Below, piece by piece: positions 6,196 to 8,146 of a stretch of 8,146 nt of DNA. The notes below the pieces were generated by a model. The model was not told the origin of the DNA. It saw only the letters and a program-made list of their open reading frames with translations, and searched no databases. A program made the position numbers and the translations under genes. Numbering within the stretch: the first letter of the stretch is position 1; every line of letters starts with the position of its first letter. Source of the stretch: Lachnospiraceae bacterium UBA1251 (GTDB lineage: Bacteria; Bacillota; Clostridia; Lachnospirales; Lachnospiraceae); NCBI GenBank assembly GCA_002308255.1, contig DBVZ01000068.1, positions 766-8,911 on the forward strand, written 5' to 3'.

Positions 6196-6196
6196 T
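6177..6196. promoter_or_regulatory. Candidate operator dyad CTACA-N3-TGTAT, copy 2
   Basis: TCTCGTA followed by CTACA-GTT-TGTAT (6184-6196) matches copy 1 as a direct repeat, with one broken dyad position. It also forms the other arm of the 14-bp inverted repeat. It lies about 220-235 bases upstream of the predicted transcription start, far for a simple repressor but compatible with looping or an activator. Confidence 0.35.
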
Positions 6197-6391
6197 GATG
6201 CGATTTTTGTTGATTTTCAGGCCTTTTTCGCGTTTCCGGCAGTTCGAATCCGCATTTTTGTTTTAAATCAGCGCATTATTTGTATTTTTGTACAATTGTT
6301 TTCGCAGAGCCGTTTTCTGCCGTCCTCTCAAATATTTCCTTCCGCGAGCCGGCTTTTTTCGGAATTTTCGCCTCCTACAAATTAGCAAAAA
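6197..6391. other. Non-coding A/T-rich gap after the oxidoreductase gene, no clear terminator
   Basis: The plus strand is strikingly T-rich with several TTTTT runs. I see no gene, no tRNA and no strong terminator hairpin. The best stem is GCAGA/TCTGC near 6304-6321, with only 5 pairs and no T tail on the minus strand. How the oxidoreductase transcript ends is therefore unclear. Confidence 0.4.
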
Positions 6392-8146
6392 TCATTTGCG
6401 GATTCCTTTTTTCCCAAGACCGGCCAGCGTTTTGCGCCCGTTTGCGAATTTAATCTTAATCGCCTGTTTTGCCCCGTTCCCGAGGACATATTTCAGTTTT
6501 TCCTCCGAAGTGTGCATTTCCGAGCACTCCGGTCTCTCCCGGAAGAGGTGGATCGCGTCAAATTCACATTTCGTCGTGCACACGCCGCAGCCGATGCATT
6601 TGTTCTCATCGACGACGGAAGCGCCGCATTCCAGGCACCTTGCGGTCTCTTTGCGCACCTGTTCCTCTGTAAATACGAGCTTCGCGTCACGGAACGAGTT
6701 CTTTCCCGCTTTCGTCTCATCCACGCCCGGGATCTGCCGTGAAGAATTGTCATAGTTCTCCGGACGGATATTCTTCTTGTCAAACTCAATGAAATCGTTC
6801 CGGTTTCTTCCGATCGTCAGGGACGAACGCGGCTGCACGAAGCGGTGGATCGAGATCGCACCCTGCTTGCCCGCGGCGATCGCGTCGATCGCGAATTTCG
6901 GTCCCGTATAGACGTCGCCGCCCACGAAGATATCCGGTTCCGCCGTCTGATAGGTCAGGCTGTCCGCGACAGCGCCGTTCCCCCGGCCGAGCTCCACTTT
7001 GGATCCCGCAAGGAGGTCTCCCCAGACAATGCTCTGTCCGACGGAAAGGACGACGTGCGTGCAGGGAACGGTGACGGTTTCGTTCTCGTCATATTCCGGA
7101 CGGAAGCGGTGTTCGTCATCAAAGACTCTCGTGCATTTCTTAAGAACAATGCCGCGGACCTTTCCGTTCTCCGTCAGGATCTCCTTCGGGCCCCATCCGC
7201 AGTTCACGGAAATGCCGTCTTCCTCAGCCTCCGCCACTTCTTCGTCCGATGCCGGCATGATATCTCTTGTCTCCAGGCAGTACATGGACACCTTTGCCGC
7301 TCCGCCTTCGCCGGATCCGTTCTTCGCTGCCGCACCCACGCGCACCGCGCTCCGAGCCGTGTCAACCGCCACGTTTCCTCCGCCGATCACGACGATATCG
7401 CCGTCCACGTCATAAGCTTCTTTCGCGCCGACTTCCCGAAGGAATTCCACCGCGGAGACAACGCCTTCCGCGTCCTCACCCGGCACGCCGACGCCTCTGC
7501 CTCCCTGGCAGCCGATCGCAATGTAAAATGCCTTGTATCCCTGCTCCCGCAGCTCATCCAGCGTAACGTCCTTTCCGACTTCCACGCCGCACCGGAATTC
7601 GACGCCCATCTCACGGATGACGTCGATCTCGGCAGCCACAACATCTTTCTCAAGCTTGAAGGACGGTATTCCGTACGTCAGCATGCCGCCGGGTTTTTCG
7701 TTCTTTTCAAACACGGTCGGGTGATACCCTTTTTCCGCCAGATAGAATGCGCAGGACAGCCCGGCAGGGCCGGCGCCGATGACGGCGATCTTCTCGTCAA
7801 AGGAGTCGGAATTCCATCTCGGAACGACTTTTTTGGGGATGAAGCGCGTCTCCGCGTTGAGGTCCTGCATCGCGATAAATTCCTTGACCTCGTCGATGGC
7901 AAGCGCCTGATCGATGGTGCCTCTCGTGCAGGCGTCCTCACAGCGGCGGTTGCAGATATGGCCGCAGACTGCCGGCAGCGGATTATTCTTCTTGATGAGG
8001 GCAAGCGCTTCCTGATAGCGGCCCTGTGAAGCCATTTTCAGATATCCCTCGACCGCGATGTGGGCCGGGCAGGCTGTCTTGCACGGTGCCGTACCGGTCT
8101 CATAGCAGTTTTTCCGGTTATTGTCGCGGTAATCCCAGTCCCAGTC
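6392..8146 (-). CDS. NAD(P)H/FAD-dependent iron-sulfur oxidoreductase, GltD-like, N-terminus cut by window edge
   Basis: The frame is open to the right edge (584 residues visible), so the internal ATG at 8035 is not the start: 37 upstream codons continue the same domain, including CKTACPAHIAVEGYL. Residues are numbered on the visible fragment. An N-terminal 4Fe-4S domain of the glutamate-synthase small-subunit type has C22, C26 and C61-x3-C65-x3-C69-x3-C73. FAD binding is shown by VIGAGPAGLSCAFYLAEKG (about 122-140) and, at the end of the fold, VGGDVYTGPKFAIDAIAAGK (about 408-427). The NAD(P)H site is VIGGGNVAVDTARSA (about 253-267). A C-terminal ferredoxin-like part has CLEC (504-507) and CIGCGVCTTKC (517-527). 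It would pass electrons from NAD(P)H through FAD to iron-sulfur clusters or the reverse. It lacks glutamate-specific context, so glutamate synthase is not claimed. Larger homologues may carry extra N-terminal domains not visible here. A role as reductant for RACo is inference; the 498-base gap makes shared transcription uncertain. Confidence 0.9.
   Translation of the reverse strand, partial: DWDWDYRDNNRKNCYETGTAPCKTACPAHIAVEGYLKMASQGRYQEALALIKKNNPLPAVCGHICNRRCEDACTRGTIDQALAIDEVKEFIAMQDLNAETRFIPKKVVPRWNSDSFDEKIAVIGAGPAGLSCAFYLAEKGYHPTVFEKNEKPGGMLTYGIPSFKLEKDVVAAEIDVIREMGVEFRCGVEVGKDVTLDELREQGYKAFYIAIGCQGGRGVGVPGEDAEGVVSAVEFLREVGAKEAYDVDGDIVVIGGGNVAVDTARSAVRVGAAAKNGSGEGGAAKVSMYCLETRDIMPASDEEVAEAEEDGISVNCGWGPKEILTENGKVRGIVLKKCTRVFDDEHRFRPEYDENETVTVPCTHVVLSVGQSIVWGDLLAGSKVELGRGNGAVADSLTYQTAEPDIFVGGDVYTGPKFAIDAIAAGKQGAISIHRFVQPRSSLTIGRNRNDFIEFDKKNIRPENYDNSSRQIPGVDETKAGKNSFRDAKLVFTEEQVRKETARCLECGASVVDENKCIGCGVCTTKCEFDAIHLFRERPECSEMHTSEEKLKYVLGNGAKQAIKIKFANGRKTLAGLGKKGIRK

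Noticed and set aside
6236..6260. tRNA-like T-loop TTCGAATCC
   Set aside because: The flanking bases do not form the 5-bp T stem on either strand, and no acceptor, D or anticodon arm is present.
6371..6376. AGGAGG-like ribosome site on the minus strand just after the oxidoreductase stop
   Set aside because: No ATG, GTG or TTG at a usable distance opens a plausible frame.
5894..6391. Cobalamin, SAM or THF riboswitch upstream of the corrinoid operon
   Set aside because: I looked for a B12 box and the conserved cores of these riboswitches on the minus strand and found none. The predicted leader (about 67 bases) is also too short for a cobalamin riboswitch.
6845..8029. Long plus-strand open frame opposite the oxidoreductase
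   Set aside because: It is antisense to a clear FAD/Fe-S enzyme. The openness comes from the codon bias of the real gene.

Overview
The window looks like a stretch of an anaerobic Bacillota genome, probably a Clostridia-type acetogen or consumer of methylated compounds. The evidence is gene content (corrinoid-dependent methyl transfer to tetrahydrofolate, a reductive activator of corrinoid proteins, a PucR-type regulator), strong AGGAGG-like ribosome sites, A/T-rich sigma-A promoter elements, rho-independent terminators and roughly balanced base composition. The species cannot be named from the sequence. Every convincing gene lies on the minus strand, so transcription runs from right to left.

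From right to left: (1) 8146-6392 is the 3' part of an NAD(P)H/FAD/iron-sulfur oxidoreductase of the glutamate-synthase small-subunit type, open at the right edge. (2) 6391-5894 is a 498-base non-coding gap. It holds a 144-bp element with 14-bp terminal inverted repeats and nested internal stems, a near-consensus promoter, and a 19-bp perfect palindrome in the predicted leader. (3) 5893-5081 is a methyltetrahydrofolate:corrinoid methyltransferase (MtgA/MtqA type) and (4) 4955-4320 a cobalamin-binding corrinoid protein, followed by a terminator. (5) 4201-2417 is a RACo-type ATP-dependent corrinoid activator with a 2Fe-2S domain and (6) 2360-1821 a Cys-rich DUF2284 protein, followed by a strong terminator. 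(7) 1599-868 is a second corrinoid protein whose stop codon overlaps the start of (8) a PucR/CdaR-family transcription regulator (871-1), cut by the left edge before its DNA-binding domain.

Together these genes form the tetrahydrofolate side of a corrinoid methyl-transfer pathway. A substrate-specific methyltransferase (not in the window) would methylate the corrinoid protein, the MtgA-like enzyme would pass the methyl group to tetrahydrofolate for the Wood-Ljungdahl or one-carbon pathway, and RACo would rescue the corrinoid when cobalt oxidises to Co(II). The oxidoreductase and the DUF2284 protein could serve electron supply or metal handling, but that is inference.

The most interesting point is that the two corrinoid proteins appear to have different jobs. 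The first has codon use typical of an abundant protein and sits beside the methyltransferase. The second has ordinary codon use, its own transcription unit, and translational coupling to a regulator, which suggests a possible corrinoid-based sensor.
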